Assembly (NCBI GenBank): GCA_964646525.1
Contig: CAZYER010000028.1
Location: 1-21,803, forward strand
Reading direction: 5' to 3'
DNA: 21,803 nucleotides
Source: GCA-002282575 sp964646525
GTDB taxonomy: Bacteria > Pseudomonadota > Gammaproteobacteria > Thiomicrospirales > Thiomicrospiraceae
In this document: positions 1-6,353 of the stretch, in pieces
Position numbering within the stretch: the stretch's first letter is position 1
Layout: each line of letters opens with the position of its first letter
Notes under the pieces: model-generated
What the model was told of the DNA's origin: nothing
The model's input: the letters and a program-made list of their open reading frames with translations, nothing else
The model's database searches: none
Position numbers and translations under genes: made by a program

Positions 1-1
1 A

Positions 2-76
2 GTTATTGATACTCGATACAGCTTGCCCGTCAAGAGGCAAAGCTGGGGAGAAGATGTGGTATTATTGAACGTAAAA
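2..76 (+). CDS. Possible C-terminal end of an unidentified gene
   Basis: An open frame enters from the left edge and ends at TAA (74-76), giving about 24 residues that include SLPVKRQSWGEDVVLLN. No family is recognised with confidence, and an open frame this short can occur by chance. It overlaps the palindromic repeat at 19-45. The second copy of that repeat, read in the matching frame, also encodes SLPVKRQ and then stops soon after, so this reading may be a by-product of the repeat rather than a gene. Confidence 0.25.
19..45 (+). repeat. Palindromic REP-like repeat, copy A
   Basis: The arms CAGCTT and AAGCTG, plus inner GCC/GGC, form a bulged hairpin with an 8-nt loop. A second copy lies in the opposite orientation at 8979-9006. 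The cores are identical over 19 nt, and the arms differ in a way that keeps pairing (CAGCT/AGCTG here, CAGCCT/AGGCTG there). This suggests selection on the stem or a mobile palindromic family. Two copies in one window do not establish genome-wide abundance. Confidence 0.5.
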
Positions 77-99
77 TAAACACCCAGCTAGGCGGGGAC

Positions 100-459
100 A
101 TGAAACCAAGTAAAAACGTCAATATTGACCAGCAAACATTAAAAACACTTGAATCGTTTTTGGCTAGTGCTAAACAACAATTTCCGATAAGTAATGTGAT
201 TTTGTTTGGTTCACGTGCACGTCATTCAGCTACAGAAAATAGTGATGCTGACCTGATGCTACTCCTGAATGGTCAGCATGGTAACTTTGTTCAAACCAAG
301 CTTGCTCTAGCTGATATTGCTTTTGATGTCATGTTAGATACAGGTATCAGAATTGACCCCCTACCCGTTTGGGAAGACCAATGGTTAAATCCTATGGTTT
401 TCTCTAATCCCGCTTTGTTAACCAACATTAAAAACGATGGCATAAAGTTTGATCTATGA
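100..459 (+). CDS. MNT-type minimal nucleotidyltransferase (antitoxin-like)
   Basis: Small nucleotidyltransferase of the polymerase-beta superfamily. The signature is visible as GSRAR at residues 37-41 followed by SDADLMLLL at 48-56; Asp49 and Asp51 are the expected metal-binding pair and Asp76 in FDVML a likely third acidic residue. At 119 aa it is close to other single-domain MNT proteins. Its stop overlaps the start of the HEPN gene by 4 bp (ATGA), so the two are translationally coupled. In studied MNT/HEPN pairs the MNT protein neutralises its partner by adding AMP to it. That chemistry is family knowledge, not shown here. The ribosome site is weak (GGCGGGG before ATG). Confidence 0.85.
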   Translation: MKPSKNVNIDQQTLKTLESFLASAKQQFPISNVILFGSRARHSATENSDADLMLLLNGQHGNFVQTKLALADIAFDVMLDTGIRIDPLPVWEDQWLNPMVFSNPALLTNIKNDGIKFDL

Positions 460-839
460 CATCTGATGATTTAATGCAAAAAGCTAACAGAGCTTTAACT
501 TCTGCCCAATTACTTTATGCTAACGGCGATTATGAAGGTTCATGTAATCGAAGTTACTACGCCATGTACGATGCGGCTAGGGCTGCTATTTTACACTTAA
601 TGCCAGAGCAAGACTTAACGGCTTCACGTACACACAATGGGCTTATAGCTGCTTTTGGCTTGCATCTCGTTAAAACGGGCTTAGTAGATGTTTCACTCGG
701 TCGAAACCTTAATAGAGCACAAACCTTACGCCAACTAGCTGACTATACGGGTGAAGCTGTTTCGTCTGACGACGTACAACAGCTGATTGTCAATGCAGAT
801 CAATTTGTACAAACCATCAGCACACTCATAGAAGGCTAG
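456..839 (+). CDS. HEPN domain protein, UPF0332-like (toxin-like partner of MNT)
   Basis: All-alpha HEPN protein of 127 aa. Recognisable blocks are NRSYYAMYDAARAA at residues 31-44, THNGLIAAFGLHLVKTGL at 59-76 and NRAQTLRQLADY at 86-97, a pattern typical of UPF0332-type HEPN proteins paired with MNT enzymes. HEPN ribonucleases usually carry R-X4-6-H. In the usual position (R32-X6) this protein has Asp39 instead of His; an alternative R42-X4-H47 exists one helical turn further on. Activity as an RNase toxin is therefore uncertain. The gene starts inside the stop of the MNT gene. No terminator is obvious in the following 166 bp. Confidence 0.8.
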   Translation: MTSDDLMQKANRALTSAQLLYANGDYEGSCNRSYYAMYDAARAAILHLMPEQDLTASRTHNGLIAAFGLHLVKTGLVDVSLGRNLNRAQTLRQLADYTGEAVSSDDVQQLIVNADQFVQTISTLIEG

Positions 840-1005
840 GTGAAGAGAAAACTCATGAGACTTTATTTTTAATTAAGATTGTGAGTAAAATTTACAAAAA
901 CTCAAAAAATAACATTTTAAATCAACAACCTTCTGAGTCGCGGTGAGCAGGCCAAACAATCACGTTTGATCCACACCTTATTACAACATTACTACATCGA
1001 ACAAA

Positions 1006-1371
1006 TTAAGCCGCCACCAACTCAACGCCATTACCATCAGGATCGCGACAAAACAAAGCATCCCTTCCAGATTGACTCAAGGTAAACGAAATGTTGGCAT
1101 CGACTAAGTGCTGTTTAATGACTTGTGTTGTTGTAACTCTGAGCGCCAAATGACGATCTCGACCAACGTGTGCTGGTGCAATGCGCTGCGCATCAGGATT
1201 TGGTAGGCACAGCAAATGAATCGACTGATTTTGCCCTACAGCCAACCAAGCACCTTCAAATCCCAAGCTAGGTCTGACTTGCACCGACAACCCGAGTATA
1301 TCTTGATAAAAATGCAAAGACTTAGCCAGATCGCTGACCAAAACGCTCACATGATCTAAACCCACGACCAT
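1006..1371 (-). CDS. VOC-family (glyoxalase/dioxygenase fold) protein
   Basis: Single VOC-domain protein of 121 aa with the paired beta-alpha-beta-beta-beta pattern. It opens with GLDHVSVLVSDLAKSLHFYQ and ends with RDPDGNGVELV. Likely metal ligands are His7, His52, His74 and Glu117, spaced as in glyoxalase I-like enzymes. The family includes glyoxalases, fosfomycin-type resistance enzymes and extradiol dioxygenases, and nothing here narrows the substrate. It is transcribed away from dapD across an 83-bp gap. It stands alone with no operon partner, and its 3' end faces the HEPN gene. Confidence 0.8.
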   Translation of the reverse strand: MVVGLDHVSVLVSDLAKSLHFYQDILGLSVQVRPSLGFEGAWLAVGQNQSIHLLCLPNPDAQRIAPAHVGRDRHLALRVTTTQVIKQHLVDANISFTLSQSGRDALFCRDPDGNGVELVAA

Positions 1372-1401
1372 CTCAAACCTCCGTTACGCCCGATTATTCG
1401 G

Positions 1402-1407
1402 TATAAT
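1402..1407 (+). promoter_or_regulatory. -10 hexamer for dapD
   Basis: A perfect TATAAT lies 48 bp upstream of the dapD start. No good -35 hexamer is visible at 16-18 bp upstream. The ribosome site AAGGAAAG (1442-1449) precedes the ATG with a 5-nt spacer. Confidence 0.5.
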
Positions 1408-1454
1408 AAACTAATTATCATCACTATTCGTTTTTAAAAACAAGGAAAGTTTCC

Positions 1455-2285
1455 ATGAGCGAACAACTCAAGTCCATTATTGAAGCCGCTTTTGAACGTC
1501 GTGCCGACATCAACCCCAAAAACGTTGACGCTGAAAGCAAACGCGCCGTTGAAGAAGCGCTACACCTGCTAGACACAGGCGCAATGCGTGTCGCAGAGCG
1601 TCAATCAGTAGGCAAATGGACGGTAAACGAATGGTTAAAAAAAGCAGTGCTACTTTCTTTCCGCATGGAAGACAACAAGGTCATGCCAGCAGGTGGTAGC
1701 ATGCAATTTTATGACAAAGTGCCTACTAAATTTGCCAACTACTCAGAAGCCGACTTCCAGGCGGCTGGGGTACGTGTCGTACCTCCAGCGGTTGCGCGTC
1801 GTGGCAGCTACATTGCACCAGGTGCGATCTTAATGCCCTCTTACGTTAACATCGGCGCTTATGTCGATAGCGGTACTATGGTGGATACTTGGGCAACCGT
1901 TGGTTCTTGTGCTCAAATCGGTAAAAATGTCCATCTGTCAGGTGGCGTTGGTATTGGTGGTGTGTTAGAACCGCTACAAGCGTCACCAACCATTATTGAA
2001 GACAATTGCTTTATCGGAGCCCGTTCAGAAGTCGTTGAAGGCGTCATTGTGGAAGAAGGCTCGGTTATTTCAATGGGCGTTTACATTGGGCAATCAACGC
2101 GTATTTATGATCGTGAAACCGGAGAAATTCACTACGGTCGCATACCTGCTGGTTCTGTTGTTGTTTCGGGCAATCTACCTTCTAAAGATGGTAGTTACAG
2201 TCTTTATTGTGCGGTTATTGTCAAGAAAGTGGATGCAAAAACACTTTCTAAAGTCGGCATTAACGAATTACTGCGCGATCTATAA
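1455..2285 (+). CDS. dapD: 2,3,4,5-tetrahydropyridine-2,6-dicarboxylate N-succinyltransferase
   Basis: Cytosolic enzyme of the succinylase branch of lysine and diaminopimelate synthesis. It transfers succinyl from succinyl-CoA to tetrahydrodipicolinate. At 276 aa it matches the usual length (~274). The helical N-terminal domain (1-105) is followed by a left-handed beta-helix of hexapeptide repeats (about 110-230), with the family-typical stretches VNIGAYVDSGTMVDTWATVG (131-150) and EDNCFIGARSEVVEG. The start is supported by the AAGGAAAG site. The gene is monocistronic: its own -10 lies upstream and a strong terminator follows 31 bp after the stop. Confidence 0.97.
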   Translation: MSEQLKSIIEAAFERRADINPKNVDAESKRAVEEALHLLDTGAMRVAERQSVGKWTVNEWLKKAVLLSFRMEDNKVMPAGGSMQFYDKVPTKFANYSEADFQAAGVRVVPPAVARRGSYIAPGAILMPSYVNIGAYVDSGTMVDTWATVGSCAQIGKNVHLSGGVGIGGVLEPLQASPTIIEDNCFIGARSEVVEGVIVEEGSVISMGVYIGQSTRIYDRETGEIHYGRIPAGSVVVSGNLPSKDGSYSLYCAVIVKKVDAKTLSKVGINELLRDL

Positions 2286-2316
2286 ACCAACACAAGCATC
2301 TAACCATGCTTTGCTT

Positions 2317-2345
2317 AAGGCCGACCTTTGTGTCGGCTTTTTTAT
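2317..2345 (+). terminator. Rho-independent terminator of dapD
   Basis: GCCGAC, six-nt loop, GTCGGC, extended by AAG pairing with the first Ts of the run, followed by seven Ts. It isolates dapD from the kinase gene downstream. Confidence 0.9.
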
Positions 2346-2385
2346 TACATGTCAATCATTGCATTAGTAAAAGTCTTTAAGCATA

Positions 2386-2412
2386 ATGACAACTGAATAA
2401 GTAGCTTATAAT
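2386..2412 (+). promoter_or_regulatory. Promoter for the hybrid kinase-regulator pair
   Basis: TATAAT at 2407-2412 with ATGACA at 2386-2391 as a possible -35, 15 bp apart and so shorter than ideal. The leader would be only about 13 nt, and GAGGAG (2422-2427) supplies the ribosome site. Confidence 0.5.
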
Positions 2413-2431
2413 TACGCACGCGAGGAGCACA

Positions 2432-3901
2432 ATGGACAAGACCCTGTCTAATGAACAGGTTTCCGCCTATTTGGCTCAATTGGGTCATGAAATGCGTTCG
2501 CCTCTGCACAGCATTTTAGGCTTTACGCATATGCTCAGCGAGTCTTGTGAACAACCAAGTCATCTCGAATGGTTAAGTCATATTCGTTCTTCAAGCCAAC
2601 ACTTGCTTGAACTGATCAATGATATCATCGATCTAGAACTTCTTAATCATCATAAAGTGAACATCGCTGATGAAGCTGTTGATGTGTTTGAACTGGTCAA
2701 ACTGATTCAACAAGGTTTACAACCACAAGCCTTGATTGGACAACTGCAACTAGACTGCCACATAGAAGCCAATTGTCCTCGCATCTGGCGCGGTGATAAA
2801 CGCAAACTGAGACAGGTACTCATTAATCTCATTTCTAATGCAATTAAATTCACACCGCCACAAGGTCAAGTCACAGTATCACTTAGTCAAGTGACTGCTG
2901 GATTACGTATTAGCGTAAAAGATACAGGTATTGGTATTAATACCGACGCACTTTCGCAATTATTTACGCCCTACTATCACAATACCAGCTCACTCAATCA
3001 ACAAGGTGTAGGCATTGGCTTAGCCATTACACGGCGCTTAATCGAACTCATGAAAGGTGAGATTTTAGTGAATAGCCAACCTGACGATGGTTGCGAGTTT
3101 ATCATCATCCTGCCGCTCAAGGTTGGTGACGAAGCCTCCTTGCTTACTCAAATCAGCCATGATCAACTTCCAGAACTGCTTAAAACAACCTCGGTATTGT
3201 TGGTAGATGATGATCGCTTACACCACGAAGTCTTTCATGGCATGGTTCAAAAGCTACCTTTTATTGTCCATAGCGCAATCAATGCCGAACAAGCATTAGC
3301 ACTGTATAAGCAAAAACAACCACAACTGTTACTGATCGATTACCGCTTACCAGACAGCGATGGACTGACGCTCGCTAAAAAATTACGTCATCTTATCAAT
3401 CACCATGACCGTCAACAAGAGACGCGAGTGGTCATGCTTAGCGCGCAATCCAACGAGCATTTTGAAAGTGCCCTGCTTGACGGCACGCTAGACGCTTGGT
3501 TAAGTAAGCCGCTACAACTCAAAGAGCTTATCCTACTGGCCAATGACTGTGAATTAAATACGCATAAACCAGATTTTTCACCAAACAGCACACAAATAAT
3601 CAGCAGCGATAAGGTAGAAATCATACTGGCCATTGATATGCTGCCCGATTATTTACGCAATTTGTGGCCTGAATTTGTCAACGAGCTACATAACGGAGTT
3701 CGTTATTGCCAACACATGCTTGATGGCAACAAAATGACCGAACTGATGACCAAAGCCCACCAACTGAAGGGACAAGCGATGGTATTCCAGCAAAAACGAT
3801 TAATCGAAATACTTGAACAACTTGAGCAACAGGCTCAAAACCGAGAAAAAGCAGCTTGCCAACAGTTGCTAACGCAAGCAAGTCATATTAAAAGCATCTA
3901 G
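2432..3901 (+). CDS. Cytosolic hybrid histidine kinase (HisKA-HATPase-REC-HPt) without input domain
   Basis: Phosphorelay kinase of 489 aa. Order: HisKA starting almost at the N-terminus (LGHEMRSPLHSILGF, phospho-acceptor His19); HATPase with N-box NLISNAIKF (Asn136), DTGIGI (164-169) and GVGIGLAI (192-199); receiver domain about 253-370 (acidic DDD at 259-261, phospho-acceptor Asp303, Lys359); C-terminal HPt with AHQLKG (His443). No membrane segment, PAS or GAF domain is present. An in-frame TAG at 2402-2404 and no earlier ATG rule out a longer N-terminus. The full His-Asp-His chain is in one protein, and the final Asp is expected on the response regulator 9 bp downstream. The signal is unknown. 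Confidence 0.93.
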   Translation: MDKTLSNEQVSAYLAQLGHEMRSPLHSILGFTHMLSESCEQPSHLEWLSHIRSSSQHLLELINDIIDLELLNHHKVNIADEAVDVFELVKLIQQGLQPQALIGQLQLDCHIEANCPRIWRGDKRKLRQVLINLISNAIKFTPPQGQVTVSLSQVTAGLRISVKDTGIGINTDALSQLFTPYYHNTSSLNQQGVGIGLAITRRLIELMKGEILVNSQPDDGCEFIIILPLKVGDEASLLTQISHDQLPELLKTTSVLLVDDDRLHHEVFHGMVQKLPFIVHSAINAEQALALYKQKQPQLLLIDYRLPDSDGLTLAKKLRHLINHHDRQQETRVVMLSAQSNEHFESALLDGTLDAWLSKPLQLKELILLANDCELNTHKPDFSPNSTQIISSDKVEIILAIDMLPDYLRNLWPEFVNELHNGVRYCQHMLDGNKMTELMTKAHQLKGQAMVFQQKRLIEILEQLEQQAQNREKAACQQLLTQASHIKSI

Positions 3902-3910
3902 GAGCCGACT

Positions 3911-4552
3911 ATGAAATTAAAGCGCATTGCCATCATCGACGATCACCGCATCGTTACTCAAGCTATTTCTGGACTTTTGGCTCAATTCAAAGACTTTCGT
4001 GTCGTGGGCGTAGGTTACGATGGTAAGAGCGCACTAGAGCTTGTTGTCAGCCAAAAACCCGATTTACTCATACTCGACTTACAACTACCTGGCTTATCAG
4101 GCAGCGAACTATTGCCCATCGTTAAAAAAGCTTATCCCCATTTACGCGTCATTATTTTAACGGCCTCACAAATCAAACAGACGTGGCAGAAAGTATTAGC
4201 CTTGGGCGCCGATGGCATTGCCTTAAAAAGTGTTGCTTCCGATGTTCTGGTCGAAGGTATTCGCCAAGTCATTCAAGGACAAATGTTTATTGATCCCGAT
4301 ATTCAGCAAGAGCTATCACGTAACGATTCTGGCGTTTATTTATCATTACCAGAAGCCTTAGCAGAACACTTGACCCGTCGTGAAAAAGAAATTTTACTAC
4401 TGGTATTGAATGACTTAACCAGTAAGCAAATCGCAGAAAAATTGTCCATTTCTGATCGTACCGTTTCCAAACATCGTGAAAACATCTACCATAAGCTAGG
4501 CGTCAATTCATCGGACGAAATCCTGCCCATTTTGCAGCAAATGAGCAACTAA
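3911..4552 (+). CDS. NarL/FixJ-type response regulator (REC-LuxR HTH)
   Basis: DNA-binding response regulator of 213 aa. The receiver domain (1-120) has acidic Asp10/Asp11, phospho-acceptor Asp56 (LLILDLQLPG), Thr84 and Lys106. The LuxR-type helix-turn-helix lies at about 150-210 (LTRREKEILLLVLNDLTSKQ, then SDRTVSKHRENIYHKLGV). The kinase stop codon sits inside the ribosome site (TAGGAG), so the two are co-transcribed and very likely partners. This regulator is probably the last acceptor of the kinase's HPt. Target genes are not evident here; no regulated cluster is attached. No T-rich terminator for this strand follows. Confidence 0.93.
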   Translation: MKLKRIAIIDDHRIVTQAISGLLAQFKDFRVVGVGYDGKSALELVVSQKPDLLILDLQLPGLSGSELLPIVKKAYPHLRVIILTASQIKQTWQKVLALGADGIALKSVASDVLVEGIRQVIQGQMFIDPDIQQELSRNDSGVYLSLPEALAEHLTRREKEILLLVLNDLTSKQIAEKLSISDRTVSKHRENIYHKLGVNSSDEILPILQQMSN

Positions 4553-4570
4553 GAAATTCATTAGCAGGTA

Positions 4571-4595
4571 TAAAAAAGCCCAACTAGGTTGGGCT
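4571..4595 (-). terminator. Strong terminator on the minus strand
   Basis: Perfect 8-bp stem AGCCCAAC / GTTGGGCT with a 3-nt loop, followed on the minus strand by a run of six Us. On the plus strand no T-run follows, so it works for transcripts coming from the fnr side: the candidate small RNA and any fnr read-through. Confidence 0.85.
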
Positions 4596-4636
4596 AAGCG
4601 GGCTACATTATGGAAAGAAGCAATCGCTTCTGACAC
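4571..4636 (-). ncRNA. Candidate FNR-activated small RNA
   Basis: Predicted transcript of about 65 nt. Its start at 4636 is set by class II spacing from the FNR box (centre 41.5 bp upstream), and its end by the terminator at 4571-4595. Predicted structure: a short 5' end, a perfect 6-bp hairpin AGAAGC-GATT-GCTTCT (4631-4616), a single-stranded stretch containing UUCCAUAAUGUAGCC, then the terminator hairpin with a U-run. This is the layout of Hfq-binding regulatory RNAs. No sizeable open frame starts here. FNR-induced RNAs of similar design are known (FnrS in enterics, AniS in Neisseria, PhrS in Pseudomonas). I see no clear sequence match to them, so this is an analogy based on promoter and shape. 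Confidence 0.6.
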
Positions 4637-4642
4637 GCCCTT

Positions 4643-4684
4643 ATTTGACCATAGTTTTTGCTTAGACAACTTGATTACAATCAA
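4643..4684 (-). promoter_or_regulatory. Class II FNR-dependent promoter of the candidate sRNA
   Basis: Perfect FNR box TTGAT-TACA-ATCAA at 4671-4684. Exactly 22 bp separate it from TCAAAT (4648-4643 on the minus strand, 4 of 6 to TATAAT), which places a purine start at 4636. The same palindrome read toward the plus strand would have a poor -10 (AGAGTT), so the minus direction is preferred. No protein gene begins downstream on either strand. Confidence 0.65.
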
Positions 4685-4757
4685 GTTTTATAGCCGATGA
4701 CTTCAAAGAGTTACGCTTACTCGCAACGCAGTTAAGTGGTGCATAACAAAGAAGCCA

Positions 4758-5504
4758 CTATCCCGCAATGCGATCACATAATCCTTCTTCTTGATGGTTA
4801 GCCAAAGCATCTAAACCAGACCTATGACGAATTGTCAGTTGTTTTTGACGCCATTCAACTAACCCCTCATCCGAGAACTTGGCTAACACTCGCGATACGG
4901 TTTCTGGCGTAAGCCCCAAATAAAGTGCGACATCTCGATGCAATAACCCCAAACGGAAAGACTCGTCATTAAATCCTCTTTTAGCTTGGCGCTGCGATAA
5001 CCATAAAATAAATAACGCCATGCGTTCTTCTGCACTTTTGCGTGACAACAACTCCGCATGCATACGCTCATCACTCAGCTCTTTGCTCATAATCGACAAC
5101 AACTGCCGATTGAGGGTTGGTAGCTGCAAAGACAAGCGTTCCAGGTCTTTAAAAGGAATTTCGCACACGGTTGACGTATCAATTGCCACAGCGGTAGAGA
5201 TATGCTCATCGTTTGATAAGGCATCTACCCCTAAAATATCACCAGGCAAATAGAATCCAATCAACTTATCTTCACCGCTCGAATGCTGAGTAAACACTTT
5301 AAAGCCGCCCGCTTTCACTGCATAAACCGCTTGAAAAGGTTGCCCAGCACGAAAAAGAACATCTCCCTTATGCAAAGCTGGCTTACGTTTAACCAAGGCG
5401 TCTAAACGTAAGACTTCACTTTTTTCTAACCCTAAGGGAAAGCACAGCTTTTTTAAGCCACATTCGTTACAGTTTGCATTAAATAAAGGAACCGGTTGTG
5501 TCAT
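4758..5504 (-). CDS. fnr: FNR/Anr-type oxygen-sensing transcription regulator
   Basis: Global switch for anaerobic metabolism, 248 aa. The four iron-sulphur ligands are present: Cys12, Cys15, Cys21 (C-X2-C-X5-C) and Cys114, the same pattern as Cys20/23/29/122 of E. coli FNR. A cyclic-nucleotide-type sensor barrel spans about 25-140, then a dimerisation helix, then an HTH with recognition segment GLTPETVSRVLAKF; Glu201, Ser204 and Arg205 are the residues that read TTGAT half sites. Perfect TTGAT-N4-ATCAA boxes lie both upstream and downstream. The gene is divergent from nothing and follows the kdn cluster on the same strand after 108 bp. Also called anr in Pseudomonas relatives. Confidence 0.95.
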   Translation of the reverse strand: MTQPVPLFNANCNECGLKKLCFPLGLEKSEVLRLDALVKRKPALHKGDVLFRAGQPFQAVYAVKAGGFKVFTQHSSGEDKLIGFYLPGDILGVDALSNDEHISTAVAIDTSTVCEIPFKDLERLSLQLPTLNRQLLSIMSKELSDERMHAELLSRKSAEERMALFILWLSQRQAKRGFNDESFRLGLLHRDVALYLGLTPETVSRVLAKFSDEGLVEWRQKQLTIRHRSGLDALANHQEEGLCDRIAG

Positions 5505-5539
5505 GAGTAGCCTAGCATACGCATTATTAAGTATTTTAA

Positions 5540-5553
5540 TTGATTGTAATCAA
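5540..5553 (-). promoter_or_regulatory. FNR box upstream of fnr (autoregulation)
   Basis: Perfect TTGAT-TGTA-ATCAA, ending 36 bp before the fnr start codon. Class II activation would put the transcript start almost on the ATG. The box more likely overlaps the -35 region of a promoter with TAATAAT-like -10 sequence (around 5525), which fits negative autoregulation as known for E. coli fnr. The direction of the effect is inferred. Confidence 0.75.
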
Positions 5554-5612
5554 GAATCGATCATAAGTCGAGTTGAACAATCAAGATTAGATCAAAACAA
5601 CTCAACCCTCTC

Positions 5613-6353
5613 TTAGGCTAAAGCAATAACCGACTCAATACGCTGAATATCTTCGGGCAAATCCACCTCTAATGAATCATGTTCCGTTACCACTACTCGA
5701 ATGCGGTGACCGTTTTCTAACACACGTAATTGCTCTAATTTTTCAATTTCTTCTAGCACACCCGGTTTGAGCTGATTGAAGTTATCAACAAAAGCTTTGG
5801 TGTAAGCATAAACACCCAAATGCTTGTACACAGGGTGCTGCCAATGATCGCGCCCAAAGGGAATGGCAGCGCGTGAAAAATACAAAGCGTTGCCATTTGC
5901 ATCAAAAGTCATTTTCACGTCTTTAGGATCATGAATTTCACGCGGATCGGTAATGGCATACGCCAAGGTGCTCATGGCAAAGCTGCCATCATAACCATCC
6001 AAAAAAGGACGCATCACATCTTCAATACTGTGTGGATGCACCAAGGGCTGGTCGCCTTGTACGTTGATAATCAAATCATCGCTCGACAACCCTGCTTGCT
6101 CGGCTGCTTCTGCTAACCGATCTGTGCCCGTATGTGCGGGTTTAGTCGTCAGAATAACAGGCGCACCTAAGTGCGCCACGGCTTCGGCAATGCGTTCATC
6201 GTCGGTAGCAACGTAAACAGCATCTAGCCCTTGTGCGGCAGCAACACGTTCATACACATGAACGATAAGCGGCTTGCCAGCAATTAGTGCTAAGGGTTTG
6301 GCTGGAAAACGGGTTGAACCGTAACGGGCGGGAATAAAGGCGATTTTTCTCAT
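5613..6353 (-). CDS. kdsB: CMP-Kdo synthetase family, probably CMP-8-amino-Kdo synthetase
   Basis: Transfers CMP from CTP to a 3-deoxy-octulosonate so it can be added to lipid A. The nucleotide-binding start IPARYGSTRFPAKPL, the VATDDERI block and VQGDQPL are all present; about 246 aa, as usual for KdsB. It is the third gene of a kdnA-kdnB-kdsB cluster like that of Shewanella oneidensis, where the KdsB-like enzyme prefers 8-amino-3,8-dideoxy-octulosonate (Kdo8N). The substrate is inferred from this context. The ATG at 6353 shares one base with the kdnB stop (TGATG); a GTG one codon earlier is a possible alternative start. No clear terminator follows before fnr. Confidence 0.9.
   Translation of the reverse strand: MRKIAFIPARYGSTRFPAKPLALIAGKPLIVHVYERVAAAQGLDAVYVATDDERIAEAVAHLGAPVILTTKPAHTGTDRLAEAAEQAGLSSDDLIINVQGDQPLVHPHSIEDVMRPFLDGYDGSFAMSTLAYAITDPREIHDPKDVKMTFDANGNALYFSRAAIPFGRDHWQHPVYKHLGVYAYTKAFVDNFNQLKPGVLEEIEKLEQLRVLENGHRIRVVVTEHDSLEVDLPEDIQRIESVIALA

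Noticed and set aside
921..1010. Protein-like open frame after the HEPN gene (reads ...SRLIHTLLQHYYIEQIK...)
   Set aside because: No start codon or ribosome site, preceded by a stop and merging into the antisense of the VOC gene; at most a gene remnant that I cannot identify.
1996..2367. 123-codon frame within and beyond dapD
   Set aside because: Out-of-frame shadow of dapD; composition does not look like a protein.
4685..4757. FNR-activated transcript on the plus strand
   Set aside because: At class II spacing the -10 would be AGAGTT, there is no gene start, and it would run antisense into fnr; the minus direction fits much better.
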